Assembly (NCBI RefSeq): GCF_003284935.1
Contig: NZ_QMEV01000002.1
Location: 124,001-188,000 of the forward strand
Reading direction: 5' to 3'
Source: Mycobacterium colombiense
GTDB lineage: Bacteria; Actinomycetota; Actinomycetes; Mycobacteriales; Mycobacteriaceae
Length of the DNA: 64,000 nt
The notes below the pieces were generated by a model. The model saw only the letters and a program-made list of their open reading frames with translations. It was not told where the DNA came from and did no database searches. Below, piece after piece: positions 1 to 8,124 of the stretch. The position numbers and the translations under genes were made by a program. Each line of letters opens with the position of its first letter. Position 1 is the stretch's first letter.

Positions 1-259
1 ACGGGGACGACGGGTCCACCGCCAACACCGCCACCCGGGATCCGCGCTTGCGGTAGGCGCCGACCAGCGCGGCGACCGTCGTCGACTTTCCCGCCCCCGG
101 CGGGCCGGTGATGCCGACGACCGGCCCCATGCCGCCCGGGGCGGGACCGATATTCGCCAGGACCTCGTCGCGCTGGTCGCCCTCGACGAGGCTGAGCAGC
201 CGACCGGCCGCGCGCGGAGATCCGTTGCGCGCGCGGGCAATCAGATCGGCGATGATCAT
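1..259 (-). CDS. MeaB/ArgK-type GTPase, chaperone of a B12-dependent mutase (N-terminal part)
   Basis: Only the first 86 residues are present; the gene runs off the left edge. The P-loop GPPGAGKST is at residues 52-60, followed by the VLAVDPSSP segment (78-86) typical of the SIMIBI-class GTPases that load and protect the cobalamin cofactor of methylmalonyl-CoA mutase. The ATG at 257-259 gives MIIADLIARA, a normal family start. It lies 7 bp after the thiolase stop on the same strand, so the two are probably co-transcribed. A split B12 mutase is encoded at 13.6-15.6 kb and is the likely client (inference). MeaB and ArgK names are used for the same family. Confidence 0.88.
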   Translation of the reverse strand, partial: MIIADLIARARNGSPRAAGRLLSLVEGDQRDEVLANIGPAPGGMGPVVGITGPPGAGKSTTVAALVGAYRKRGSRVAVLAVDPSSP

Positions 260-266
260 GTACGCA

Positions 267-1406
267 TTATGGAGCCGCGACCTCGATCACCGTCGCCGAG
301 CCCATCCCGCCGCCCGCACACATCGCCGCGACGCCGATGCCGCCGCCGCGGCGGCGCAGTTCGTGCACCAGGGTGACCAGCATCCGCGCGCCGGTGGCCG
401 CGACGGGGTGACCCAGCGAGCAGCCGCTGCCGCTGACGTTGACCTGGTCGGGGTCGAGCTCGAGCAGCTTGACGGTGGCCACGCACATCGCGGCGAAGGC
501 TTCGTTGATCTCGAAAAGATCTACGTCGGCAATCGAGAGTCCGCCTCGCTTAAGGGCTTTCGGTATCGCTTCCACCGGCGCCAGGCCGGTGATCGCCGGG
601 TCGACGCCGACGGACGCCCAGGACCGGATGGTGGCCAGCGCGGGCAATCCGAGCCCGTCGCCGGCGATCGTCAGCACCGCGGCACCATCGTTGGCGCCGC
701 AGGCATTGCCGGCGGTGATCGAGAAGCCTTCGATCTCTGGGTGCAGCGGCTTGAGCGCGCCCAGCTTTTCCATGCTGGTGTCCCGGCGCGGGTGCTCGTC
801 GACAGCGAACAACCCGTGCGGGGTGTCGATCGGCACGATCTCCTCTTTGAAGCGGCCTTCGTCGATGGCGGCGATGGCGTTGCGGTGGGACCGTAGCGCC
901 CAGGCGTCCATCTCCTCGCGACTGACGCCGGCCTTGACCGCGGCGTTCCAGCCCACGGTGATCGACATGTCCATGTTGGGAGCGTCGGGCCGGTCCGGGT
1001 GGGTCGGCGGGAACCAGTCGACCCACTCGCCGTCGACCTGCATCCGCGACCGCGGTGACGTCGACGCCGAGTTCACGCCCCCGGCGATGACGAGTTGGTC
1101 CATTCCCGCGCCCACGCTCGCGGCCGCGGTCTGCACGGCCGCCTGACCGGCCGCGCAGTGCCGGTTGTTGGCCAGTCCGGGAACCTGGGTCAGGCCGGCG
1201 GTGACGGCGGCGTGGCGGGCGAGCACACCGCCGCCGTAGAGGCCCTCGCCCAGGATCACGTCATCGACCTGCGTCGGGTCCAGATCCTTGGCGGCTTCGC
1301 TGACGACGTGGTGGGCCAGGTCGAACGCGCTGGTATCGCGCAGCGTGCCCTTGCGGGCGGTGCCGATGGGGGTGCGCAGGGCGGACACGATGACGGCTTC
1401 AGGCAC
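267..1406 (-). CDS. Thiolase family protein (acetyl-CoA acyltransferase)
   Basis: This 379-residue protein has the normal thiolase length and all catalytic elements: nucleophilic Cys84 in NRHCAAGQ, the NEAFAA block, GHPVAATGAR with the catalytic His, and the C-terminal CAGGGMG Cys. It should cleave a 3-ketoacyl-CoA to acetyl- or propionyl-CoA in the cytosol, the last step of a beta-oxidation-like pathway. A MeaB-type gene follows directly. Upstream, at 1455-1487, a near-perfect inverted repeat with the core GAGAAT-N3-ATTCTC recurs at the acyl-CoA ligase/ferredoxin promoter, so the genes are probably co-regulated. The substrate cannot be told from sequence. Confidence 0.93.
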   Translation of the reverse strand: MPEAVIVSALRTPIGTARKGTLRDTSAFDLAHHVVSEAAKDLDPTQVDDVILGEGLYGGGVLARHAAVTAGLTQVPGLANNRHCAAGQAAVQTAAASVGAGMDQLVIAGGVNSASTSPRSRMQVDGEWVDWFPPTHPDRPDAPNMDMSITVGWNAAVKAGVSREEMDAWALRSHRNAIAAIDEGRFKEEIVPIDTPHGLFAVDEHPRRDTSMEKLGALKPLHPEIEGFSITAGNACGANDGAAVLTIAGDGLGLPALATIRSWASVGVDPAITGLAPVEAIPKALKRGGLSIADVDLFEINEAFAAMCVATVKLLELDPDQVNVSGSGCSLGHPVAATGARMLVTLVHELRRRGGGIGVAAMCAGGGMGSATVIEVAAP

Positions 1407-1454
1407 AGGTCTTTCTCCAGTTCAACCAGCGGGCAGGGGCGCGAGACGCCCCAG

Positions 1455-1487
1455 TCGCAATGCGAGAATCATATTCTCGCATTGCGA
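1455..1487. promoter_or_regulatory. 33-bp perfect palindromic operator before the thiolase gene
   Basis: Two 15-nt arms (left arm TCGCAATGCGAGAAT) pair perfectly around a 3-nt centre. The site lies 49 bp upstream of the thiolase start and just past the end of the decarboxylase gene. There is no T-tract, so a repressor-binding site is more likely than a terminator. The inner core GAGAAT-N3-ATTCTC is repeated at 7356-7370. No obvious cognate TetR gene is in the neighbourhood. Confidence 0.65.
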
Positions 1488-1527
1488 GAGTGCGAGTCGC
1501 AACAGGCGCCCGCTGGTCCCCCGTCGG

Positions 1528-2046
1528 TCAGTCGGTGCGGTCCGACCATCCCGGGGGCAGCTGCTCGGGGCCGGTGTCGATGACGCTCTCGTCGTCGGCA
1601 CCCACGTATTCGAACAGGGTGATGTAGGCGAATTCCGGGACCTCATAGATCGGGTAGGTCGGGCCTTGATCCCGGTAGGCCCGCATCTCGTCCAGGTGTT
1701 CGTTCTGAAAGCAGACCGTGCGCTCACCGTGCAGCCGGATCCACTGCGGAAAGAAGATGACCCCGTGCAGACAGCGTTTGGCGGGCAGGACATTGACGAC
1801 CACGCATGTGCCGGTGGGTTCGGACCACGACAGTTTGAAACTGTCATCGTCGAGTTGGACGAGGTGGACCTCCTGACCTTTGACCCAGCGGCCTCCCACA
1901 TGCCCGGAGTGGATCCGGTAGTCGATGGTGGTGGCGTTCTTGACATACATCTCGTATTGCCAGCCGTTGGCGTAGGTGTAGATGAAGCGGTGTCCGACAA
2001 TCCCCGAAAGATCTTGCGAGGGAATTGGATTGTCGACACTGGTCAT
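1528..2046 (-). CDS. padC: Phenolic acid decarboxylase
   Basis: The 172-residue protein aligns without gaps to the Bacillus PadC family: [12 protein letters not shown] near the N-terminus, [29 protein letters not shown] and the VPEFA block. With an offset of 12, the family active-site residues Tyr11, Tyr13, Arg41 and Glu64 (remembered numbering) fall on Tyr23, Tyr25, Arg53 and Glu76. It should decarboxylate p-coumaric, ferulic or caffeic acid to the vinyl phenol in the cytosol, without cofactor. Its place in a CoA-thioester catabolic cluster and divergent from an alpha/beta hydrolase suggests a role in using plant-derived phenolics or detoxifying them (inference). Confidence 0.93.
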   Translation of the reverse strand: MTSVDNPIPSQDLSGIVGHRFIYTYANGWQYEMYVKNATTIDYRIHSGHVGGRWVKGQEVHLVQLDDDSFKLSWSEPTGTCVVVNVLPAKRCLHGVIFFPQWIRLHGERTVCFQNEHLDEMRAYRDQGPTYPIYEVPEFAYITLFEYVGADDESVIDTGPEQLPPGWSDRTD

Positions 2047-2136
2047 TGCGGTTCCTCCCGGTCAGGCCGCAGCTGCGGTGGCTCCCACGACGACGGTGGT
2101 GGGACGGATCGTCGAGCGGGCGTTTAGCGCACCGCT

Positions 2137-2179
2137 CCATTGCGCATCCTGCCAGGACTGCGGCGGGACTGCGCAATGG
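2137..2179. promoter_or_regulatory. Inverted repeat in the padC/hydrolase divergent promoter region
   Basis: Perfect 10-nt arms, CCATTGCGCA and TGCGCAATGG, are separated by 23 nt. They lie between the divergent padC and hydrolase starts, close to the hydrolase ATG. This could be an operator or a transcript hairpin; spacing alone does not decide. Confidence 0.35.
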
Positions 2180-2203
2180 GTGTCGATTTGCGATGGTGGG
2201 TAC

Positions 2204-3070
2204 ATGACTCAGGGAATGGTCGCCGTCCCGGGCGGCAACGTGTGGTTTAAACGGACCGGCGGCGGGCCGGGCCTTCCGCTGCTCGTCATTCACGGCGGGC
2301 CGGGGTTGCCGCACGACTACTTGCGGTCGCTGGAGCGGCTGGCCACCGAACGAGAGCTCATCTTCTGGGACCAGCTTGGCTGTGGGAAATCCAAATGCCC
2401 TCCTAATCGCAAGCTTTGGACGATGGATCGCTCGGTCTCCGAGGTGGACGCCGTGGTGCGGGCCCTCGGCCTGGACCATTTCCATCTGTTCGGCAACTCC
2501 TGGGGCGCGATGTTGGCCCAGCAGTACATGCTCGAGGCAGTACCCGCCGGGGTGGCGAGCCTGACCATTTCCAACAGCATCGCGTCCATCCCGGAGTTCA
2601 CGAAGATGGTGGCGCGCTTGAAATCCGAGCTGGATCCGGCAACCCAGGCCGCCATCGACCACCATGAGGCCGCCGGCACGACGTACTCCCCCGACTACCA
2701 GGCGGCCATCCGCACCTGGAACGAAACCTACCTCTGTCGGGTGCGTCCCTGGCCGCGGGAGCTCGAGGATGCGTTCCGCAACATGGGCGCCGAAATCTTC
2801 GAGACCATGTTCGGTCCCAGCGACTTTCACATCGTCGGGACCATCCGGGACTGGGACGTGGTCGACCGACTCCACGAAATCACCGCGCCGACACTGGTTC
2901 TCGCCGGCAAGTACGACGAATGCGTTCCCGAACACATGTGGGAAATGCACCGGCGCATCGCGGGTTCGCGGTTCGAGTTGTTCGAGTCCAGCGCTCACAT
3001 GCCGTTCATCGAGGAGCCGGGCAAGTTCGATGCGGTGATGCGTGAATTCCTGCGCCGATACGATTCCTGA
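2204..3070 (+). CDS. Alpha/beta hydrolase, proline iminopeptidase-like
   Basis: The 288-residue protein has the family's HGGPGLPHDY oxyanion region, the nucleophile elbow GNSWGAMLA, the acid in KYDECVP and the catalytic His in SSAHMPFIEEP. The fold is that of proline iminopeptidases, but members of this group also hydrolyse esters and amides, so the substrate is open. The ATG at 2204 (MTQGMVAV) places the family N-terminus correctly; the reading frame is open further upstream but that part looks non-coding. It is divergent from padC, and the two may share control. It is probably cytosolic; I see no signal peptide. Confidence 0.88.
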   Translation: MTQGMVAVPGGNVWFKRTGGGPGLPLLVIHGGPGLPHDYLRSLERLATERELIFWDQLGCGKSKCPPNRKLWTMDRSVSEVDAVVRALGLDHFHLFGNSWGAMLAQQYMLEAVPAGVASLTISNSIASIPEFTKMVARLKSELDPATQAAIDHHEAAGTTYSPDYQAAIRTWNETYLCRVRPWPRELEDAFRNMGAEIFETMFGPSDFHIVGTIRDWDVVDRLHEITAPTLVLAGKYDECVPEHMWEMHRRIAGSRFELFESSAHMPFIEEPGKFDAVMREFLRRYDS

Positions 3071-3091
3071 GGTCGTCGCGCGGCCAGAACC

Positions 3092-3862
3092 TCAATTCTT
3101 CTTGGCCGCGTTGAATTTTGCGACGTTGGCCCGGAAGTCCTCGGTGAGGAACGACTGGCTCTCGGCCGAGAGCGCATAGTCCAGGCTGGCGAGCACGGCG
3201 CGCTCCAGGTGGATGTTGAGCACCCGCTTGGTGCTCTCCACCGCCTGCTGCGGCAGTTCCAGAATCTTTTTGGCGGTGGCGATCGCCTCCGCGAGCGGGT
3301 CGTCGACCACGTGGTTGGCCAGCCCGAGCTCGACCGCGCGCTGCGCGCCGATACGGGTTCCGGTGAGGGCGAATTCCTTGGCCAGCAGCAGGCTGATGTG
3401 CAGCGGCCAGGTCAGCGGGCCGCCGTCGGCGGCCACGAGGCCCACCTGCACGTGCGGGTCGGCCAGATAGGCGGCCTCGGCGATGTAGACGATGTCGCTG
3501 AGCGCGACCAGGCTGCAGCCCAGCCCGACGGCGGGCCCGTTGACGGCCGCTACCACCGGAATTCGGCACCGCGCCATGCCCAGCACGATCTCGCGGCCAT
3601 CCCGGATCGTTTTGGCGCGCAGCTCGGCGTCGTTGGCCAGCTCTTCCAGATACGTGAAATCGCCACCGGCCGAGAATGCCCTGCCGGCGCCGGTGATCAC
3701 CGCGGCGCGGGCGCCCGCGTCGTCGGTCAGTCGCTGCCACAGCCGCGCGAGCCCGACATGCAGGTTGTCGTTGACGGAGTTGAGCGAATCCGGCCGGTTG
3801 AGCGTGATGATGCGCAGGGCACCGTCCGCCTGAACGTCGATTTCGGTAGGCATGTCGTACAC
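3092..3862 (-). CDS. Enoyl-CoA hydratase/isomerase family protein (crotonase)
   Basis: This 256-residue protein shows the crotonase pattern: LNRPDSLNS near residue 22, the first oxyanion-hole block GAGRAFSAGGDF, the second block VAAVNGPAVGLGCSL, and the family's C-terminal helix. The usual catalytic Glu of hydratases at the GxxPxxG region is replaced by QVGLVAADGG, so hydration is not assured and another crotonase reaction is possible. It is convergent with the hydrolase and just downstream of the acyl-CoA dehydrogenase pair on the same strand, so it probably acts on their product. Confidence 0.9.
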   Translation of the reverse strand: MYDMPTEIDVQADGALRIITLNRPDSLNSVNDNLHVGLARLWQRLTDDAGARAAVITGAGRAFSAGGDFTYLEELANDAELRAKTIRDGREIVLGMARCRIPVVAAVNGPAVGLGCSLVALSDIVYIAEAAYLADPHVQVGLVAADGGPLTWPLHISLLLAKEFALTGTRIGAQRAVELGLANHVVDDPLAEAIATAKKILELPQQAVESTKRVLNIHLERAVLASLDYALSAESQSFLTEDFRANVAKFNAAKKN

Positions 3863-3925
3863 GTCAGACTCCTTCGATGGTCGTGACCCGCTTCACCCGG
3901 GCTACGCCCGCGTTCGCGATCACTT

Positions 3926-5008
3926 CTACAATCCCAAGATTCGTGCAGCGATGATGTTCTTTTGTATTTGCGACGTCCCGCCCATGACGCTCTGCGCCCG
4001 GCTGTACAGATAGGCGCTCAGCATTTCGGGATCGCGGGTCCCCGCGACGGCCAGGGCGGCATGCCCGACGGATTGTTCGACCCAGGTCATCAGCAGCTTG
4101 TCCAGCGAGCCCTCCGAGCCGTGCGAGACGCCGTCGAGCTGTTCGGACAGCCGCCGGCGGACGTGATGGGTCAGCATATCCGACTGAACCGCGGCCCACG
4201 CCAGCTCCTCGGGAACCTCACCGTCATTGCGGGACAACAGTTCTCGCACGAGCTTGCCGTAGCGCGCCGCATAGCCGAGCGTGGAGGGCTCGCGTTCGTG
4301 CCCGACGACGGTCATGGCCACCGCCCAACCGTCGCCGGGAGCACCGACCATCCGGTCCGCCGGCACCTTGGCGCCGTCGAAGAACACCTGACCGAATTCG
4401 TTGGTCACCCCGTTGATCATCTGCAGCGGGCGCTGTTGCACGCCGGGCTGTTTCATGTCCAGAACGAATGCCGACAGCCCGCGGTGGCGCTTGGCGTCGG
4501 GGTCGGTGCGGGCCAGCAACAAGCACCAGTCGGCCACGTCGGAGTAGCTGGTCCAGATCTTGTGGCCGTTCACCACATACGTGTCGCCCTCGAGGCGTGC
4601 GGTGGTGGTCAGCGACGCCAGATCCGAACCGGCGCCGGGCTCGCTGAAGCCCTGGCACCAGCGCTCGGTGCCGTTGATGATGCCGGGCAGGAAGCGTTTT
4701 CGCACCTCGTCGTTGGCGTGTTCGCCGATGCCGTAGACCAGGTACCCGACGCTGGGGCGCGGCGGCGCGCCGGCCCGCACCAGTTCCTCGTCCACGATCA
4801 CGTCGTAGACGGGCGCCAGGTCCTGACCGCCCCACTCGCGTGGCCAGGACAGGCCGAAGAAACCGTTGGCGTAGAGGGCGCGGTGCCAGTCGGCCATGCG
4901 CGCCCAATACTCGTCGCCGGAGCCGGAGAACTCCTTGGCGTATGCGGCGAGCCAGGTGCGCAGCCGCTCCCGAAAGGCGGCCTCATCGGGTGAGTCACGA
5001 AAGTCCAA
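3926..5008 (-). CDS. Acyl-CoA dehydrogenase family protein, larger subunit
   Basis: The 360-residue protein has the standard ACAD order: alpha domain, the WCQGFSEPGAGSDLASL and VNGHKIWTS FAD/substrate blocks, and the C-terminal MGGTSQIQKNIIAARILGL helix. The GGxGxxxE segment carrying the usual catalytic Glu is not seen, as in one half of the heteromeric FadE pairs of mycobacterial steroid catabolism. The gene overlaps the next acyl-CoA dehydrogenase gene by 14 bp, which supports a two-subunit enzyme. It should oxidise an acyl-CoA at the alpha-beta bond with FAD. Confidence 0.92.
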   Translation of the reverse strand: MDFRDSPDEAAFRERLRTWLAAYAKEFSGSGDEYWARMADWHRALYANGFFGLSWPREWGGQDLAPVYDVIVDEELVRAGAPPRPSVGYLVYGIGEHANDEVRKRFLPGIINGTERWCQGFSEPGAGSDLASLTTTARLEGDTYVVNGHKIWTSYSDVADWCLLLARTDPDAKRHRGLSAFVLDMKQPGVQQRPLQMINGVTNEFGQVFFDGAKVPADRMVGAPGDGWAVAMTVVGHEREPSTLGYAARYGKLVRELLSRNDGEVPEELAWAAVQSDMLTHHVRRRLSEQLDGVSHGSEGSLDKLLMTWVEQSVGHAALAVAGTRDPEMLSAYLYSRAQSVMGGTSQIQKNIIAARILGL

Positions 5009-5900
5009 AATCGATCTCCTTCAACGCGACCGGCCACAGCTCGGTCGATGTCAGGGCCCGGCGCAGATAGACGTGCGCCACGCATTCCCAGGTGTTGCCG
5101 ATACCGCCGTGCACCTGGATGGCCGTCTCGCAGACGGTGCGGGTGGCGCGCGCGCAGTAGACCTTTGCGATTTGGGCGGCCCGGATGGCTTCGGCGGGGG
5201 CCAGCTCGTCGACCCCCCACGCCGCATGCCGTAGCACACTGACCGAACCTTCAATCAGCGCAAGGCTTTCGGCCAGCAGGTGGGCGATGGCTTGATACGA
5301 GCCGATCTGCTTGCCGTACTGTTCGCGGATTTTGGCGTAGTCACACGCGACGGCGTGGGCGCCCCGGGCGATGCCGACCAGGTCCGCCGTCGTCGCGACC
5401 AAGGCCAGGGCCCGCCACTGCTCGGCGACCTCGGCTGGCACCTCCCCCAGCGCCTCCGGCGATCCCGTGATCGTCGCGTCGGCCCGCGTCAGATCGACGC
5501 TTTCCGCCGTGGCCTGCACATCGCCGACGACGACGGCGCCCGCCGACAGCCATAGGGCGCGCCGCGCGCCGCGGGCGTCGATCACCCGATCGCCGACGGC
5601 GACCGTCACCGCGGATACGTCGGCCCCGACGTGGCGGCCCAGATCGTCGGCCAGCACCGGACCGAGGAAGGGCGTGTCGACCAGCCGCCGGCCGAATTCC
5701 TCGGCCACGATGGCCACCTCCACGCCGGAGGCCCCGTCGGAACGCAACGACCGCCAGCCGGTGTTGTCAATCTGTTTGTCCAGACGGGTAATTCGGGTCT
5801 GGTCGTCGAGATCCTGCACCGTGGCCGGTCCGAGGTCGTCGGCCAGCTTGGCGGCGGCGTCGCGTAATTGCTGTTGTTCAGCTGTCAGACGTACATCCAT
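4995..5900 (-). CDS. Acyl-CoA dehydrogenase family protein, short subunit
   Basis: The protein has only 301 residues, short for an ACAD because the middle beta domain is shrunken. It has the N-terminal helix MDVRLTAEQQQLRD, the EEFGRRLVDTPFL region, YGKQIGSYQAIAH, and QVHGGIGNTWE, where the final Glu sits at the family's catalytic-base position. It overlaps the ligase gene by 23 bp upstream and the larger dehydrogenase by 14 bp downstream. I infer an alpha2-beta2 enzyme in which this subunit supplies the base, as in ChsE-type pairs. The substrate is probably bulkier than a linear fatty acyl-CoA. Confidence 0.9.
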   Translation of the reverse strand: MDVRLTAEQQQLRDAAAKLADDLGPATVQDLDDQTRITRLDKQIDNTGWRSLRSDGASGVEVAIVAEEFGRRLVDTPFLGPVLADDLGRHVGADVSAVTVAVGDRVIDARGARRALWLSAGAVVVGDVQATAESVDLTRADATITGSPEALGEVPAEVAEQWRALALVATTADLVGIARGAHAVACDYAKIREQYGKQIGSYQAIAHLLAESLALIEGSVSVLRHAAWGVDELAPAEAIRAAQIAKVYCARATRTVCETAIQVHGGIGNTWECVAHVYLRRALTSTELWPVALKEIDFGLS

Positions 5901-7326
5901 AACGCTCCTTCAGCGCTCGGCGCAGCACCTTGCCCGAGGGCAGGCGGGGGATTTCGGGGACGAACACCACTTGGCTCAGACGTTTGTAGGACGCCAGTTT
6001 CTCGTCCACCATGGCGGTCAGCTGGGTCGCATCGACGGGCGCGGACGTCGCCACCGCGGCGACGACGGCTTCGCCGTTGAGGCCGTCGGGAATGCCGAAC
6101 ACCGCACAGTCTTTGACCGCCGGATGACCGTGCAGCACCGTCTCGATTTCGGCGGGGGCGACCTGGAAGCCGCGCACCTTGATCATCTCTTTGAGGCGAT
6201 CGGTGATGCGCAGCCAGCCGCCGGTGTCGAGCCAGCCGACGTCTCCGGTGCGGTACCACCCGTCGCGGATCGCCTCGCCGGTCGCGTCGGCCGGCAGGTA
6301 GCCGGCCATCAGCGACGCGGCGCGGGCCTGGATCTCCCCGACCTCGCCGGGGCCGACCGGCTCGCCAGTTTCCAGTGAGACGACGCGTAGGTCCACGCCG
6401 GGAACCGCCCGTCCGACTGTGTCCAGCCGCGGGTCGTCGATCGGATTGCACGCTATGACGGGCAATTCCGTGGTCCCGTACGCCGGGAGCCAACCCACTC
6501 CGGTGCGCCGGGTCACGGTCTGGGCGACGTGGGCATTGACCGGCGTGGCCCCCCACATGATGTACCGCAGCGAAGACAGGTCAAAGGACTCGAGACCGGG
6601 ATGCGAAGCGATGGCCAGCGCGATGGGGGCGACCGCCATTTCCACTGTGATGCGGTCACTTTCGATGTGCTGCAGCACCCGGTCGATGTCGAACCGGGGA
6701 TGCAGGCGCACGCGGGCGCCGGTCTCCCAGGCGGTCAGCAGGTTCAGCAGCCCGAGGATGTGTGACGGTGGCGTCGCGACCTGGATCCGGTCGCGGTGGG
6801 TCAGTTGCAGCGCCTGGCGCCAGTGCCGCACCGCCTCGTTCAGCGAGGCGTGAGTGTGCCGGACGGCCTTGGGCAGGCCGGTGGTGCCGGAGCTGAACAC
6901 CAGCGCCGCGTCGTTCATGGGCGGCGGTGTGCCCCCGGCCATCGGGTCGGCGGGCGCGACCGGCTCGTCCAGGTGCAGCATCGGCATCAGGGCGGCAAGC
7001 ACCGGGTGGTCCCCGACGGCGTGCGCGGGCTCGGTCAGCGCGAGCGCATGGTCGACCTCGTCGCGCTTCCACGCGGGACTGATGAGTACCGGCGTGGCGG
7101 CCAACCGCCAGGTCGCGAACACCACGGCGAGAAATTCCGGCCGGTTGGAGGCCATGAGGGCGACGCGCTGGCCCGCGGTGACACCGTCTTTGGCCAGGGT
7201 TGCGGCCCATCCGTCGGCCAACGCATCGAGTTCGGGCGCGCTGAATCGCCGTTCCTCGAACACGAGCGCCGCCGGCTCGGTCACGTCCCGTCCTTCCCTG
7301 ACAGACCGGGCTGACCCGACATCCAT
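5878..7326 (-). CDS. AMP-dependent acyl-CoA synthetase (class I adenylate-forming)
   Basis: The 482-residue enzyme carries the ANL signature ALVFSSGTTGLPKAV, the YGTTELP motif, the YRTGDVGWLD hinge region and the C-terminal catalytic Lys in LPSGKVLRRALKERY. It activates a carboxylic acid to its CoA ester with ATP and so starts the pathway served by the two dehydrogenases encoded downstream, which it overlaps. It is divergent from the ferredoxin gene, and a GAGAAT-N3-ATTCTC palindrome at 7356-7370 sits between them. The start is just inside the intergenic region; a slightly later start is possible. Substrate unknown. Confidence 0.92.
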   Translation of the reverse strand: MDVGSARSVREGRDVTEPAALVFEERRFSAPELDALADGWAATLAKDGVTAGQRVALMASNRPEFLAVVFATWRLAATPVLISPAWKRDEVDHALALTEPAHAVGDHPVLAALMPMLHLDEPVAPADPMAGGTPPPMNDAALVFSSGTTGLPKAVRHTHASLNEAVRHWRQALQLTHRDRIQVATPPSHILGLLNLLTAWETGARVRLHPRFDIDRVLQHIESDRITVEMAVAPIALAIASHPGLESFDLSSLRYIMWGATPVNAHVAQTVTRRTGVGWLPAYGTTELPVIACNPIDDPRLDTVGRAVPGVDLRVVSLETGEPVGPGEVGEIQARAASLMAGYLPADATGEAIRDGWYRTGDVGWLDTGGWLRITDRLKEMIKVRGFQVAPAEIETVLHGHPAVKDCAVFGIPDGLNGEAVVAAVATSAPVDATQLTAMVDEKLASYKRLSQVVFVPEIPRLPSGKVLRRALKERYGCTSDS

Positions 7327-7353
7327 ACAGTCTCGAGAAGATGCTATCGCTTC

Positions 7354-7372
7354 GTGAGAATAGTATTCTCTA
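7354..7372. promoter_or_regulatory. Palindromic operator between acyl-CoA ligase and ferredoxin genes
   Basis: The core GAGAAT-AGT-ATTCTC (7356-7370) matches the centre of the larger palindrome before the thiolase gene (arms of 6 nt with a 3-nt centre in both). It lies in the divergent promoter and would control both directions. A lone GAGAAT half-site also occurs at 15640-15645 between the mutase and SDR genes, too weak to call by itself. Confidence 0.6.
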
Positions 7373-7409
7373 TACTGAAGAATGCAAATACGGGAAGGGG
7401 GCGGTCCCA

Positions 7410-7748
7410 GTGACGGTCACCCGGATCATCGAGGAGACCCCAGGGGTGACAGATCCGGCAACAAACGGCTCCGGTGCCGGGACGGTGACGATTCATCTCG
7501 ACCGCAAGAAGGTCTCGGTGCCCATCGTCCCGGGCGAGACCCTGCTCGAGACCGCGCGTCGGGCCGGGCTGGAGCCGCCGTTCAGTTGCGAGGCCGGCAA
7601 CTGCGGTACCTGCATGGCCAAGCTCGAAGAGGGCCACGCCACCATGCGGGTCAACGACGCTCTCGAGGAAGACGAGGTCGCCGAGGGCTACATTCTGACG
7701 TGCCAGGGCGTTCCCGACACGGACTCGGTCACGGTGCGCTACGAGTAG
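7410..7748 (+). CDS. 2Fe-2S ferredoxin (plant type)
   Basis: The cluster ligands are visible as CEAGNCGTCMAKLEEG (C-x4-C-x2-C) followed by the last Cys in ILTCQG. The core is a beta-grasp domain of about 90 residues. I chose the GTG at 7410 because a purine-rich ribosome site (GGGAAGGGGG) ends 8 nt before it and the palindromic operator lies further upstream; an ATG at 7341 would put the operator inside the gene. The protein should pass electrons to an oxygenase or reductase. No reductase or oxygenase is next to it, so the partner must be elsewhere. Confidence 0.92.
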   Translation: MTVTRIIEETPGVTDPATNGSGAGTVTIHLDRKKVSVPIVPGETLLETARRAGLEPPFSCEAGNCGTCMAKLEEGHATMRVNDALEEDEVAEGYILTCQGVPDTDSVTVRYE

Positions 7749-7768
7749 CGACCAGAGAGGTGGCGACG

Positions 7769-8083
7769 ATGGCCAAGGGCATCATCCTCGTGGAGAGCCG
7801 ACCCAGCTCGCCCGAGCGCGAACAGGAATACAACACCTGGTACGACGAGGTGCACCTGGGTGAGCTGGTGGCCCTGGACGGGTTCGTCTCCGCGCGCCGA
7901 CTGCGGCCCGTCGACGGCGACGGACCCTACGTCGCCATCTACGAGATCGAGGGCGACGATCTGCAGGCGATTCTGGACAACATGATCGCCAACGCCGGAC
8001 AGCTGCACATGTCCGACGCCCTGCAGCTCGACCCGGCGCCGATTCCACGACTGCTCGAGACCACCACCGAGCACAGCGGATAG
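7769..8083 (+). CDS. EthD-like / dimeric alpha-beta barrel protein
   Basis: A 104-residue protein with a good ribosome site (AGAGAGG, 7754-7760). The sequence KGIILVESRPSSPEREQEYNTWY followed by a DEVHLGEL segment is typical of small ferredoxin-like-fold proteins in the EthD/antibiotic monooxygenase superfamily, with the conserved His. Family members often sit in degradation operons and either stabilise oxygenases or act on unstable intermediates. It lies between the ferredoxin and amidohydrolase genes with short gaps and is surely co-transcribed. The exact activity is not known. Confidence 0.75.
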   Translation: MAKGIILVESRPSSPEREQEYNTWYDEVHLGELVALDGFVSARRLRPVDGDGPYVAIYEIEGDDLQAILDNMIANAGQLHMSDALQLDPAPIPRLLETTTEHSG

Positions 8084-8124
8084 CCGATTCCGGCTCGGGT
8101 CGCTGTGCGAGAGAGGACTGCTTG

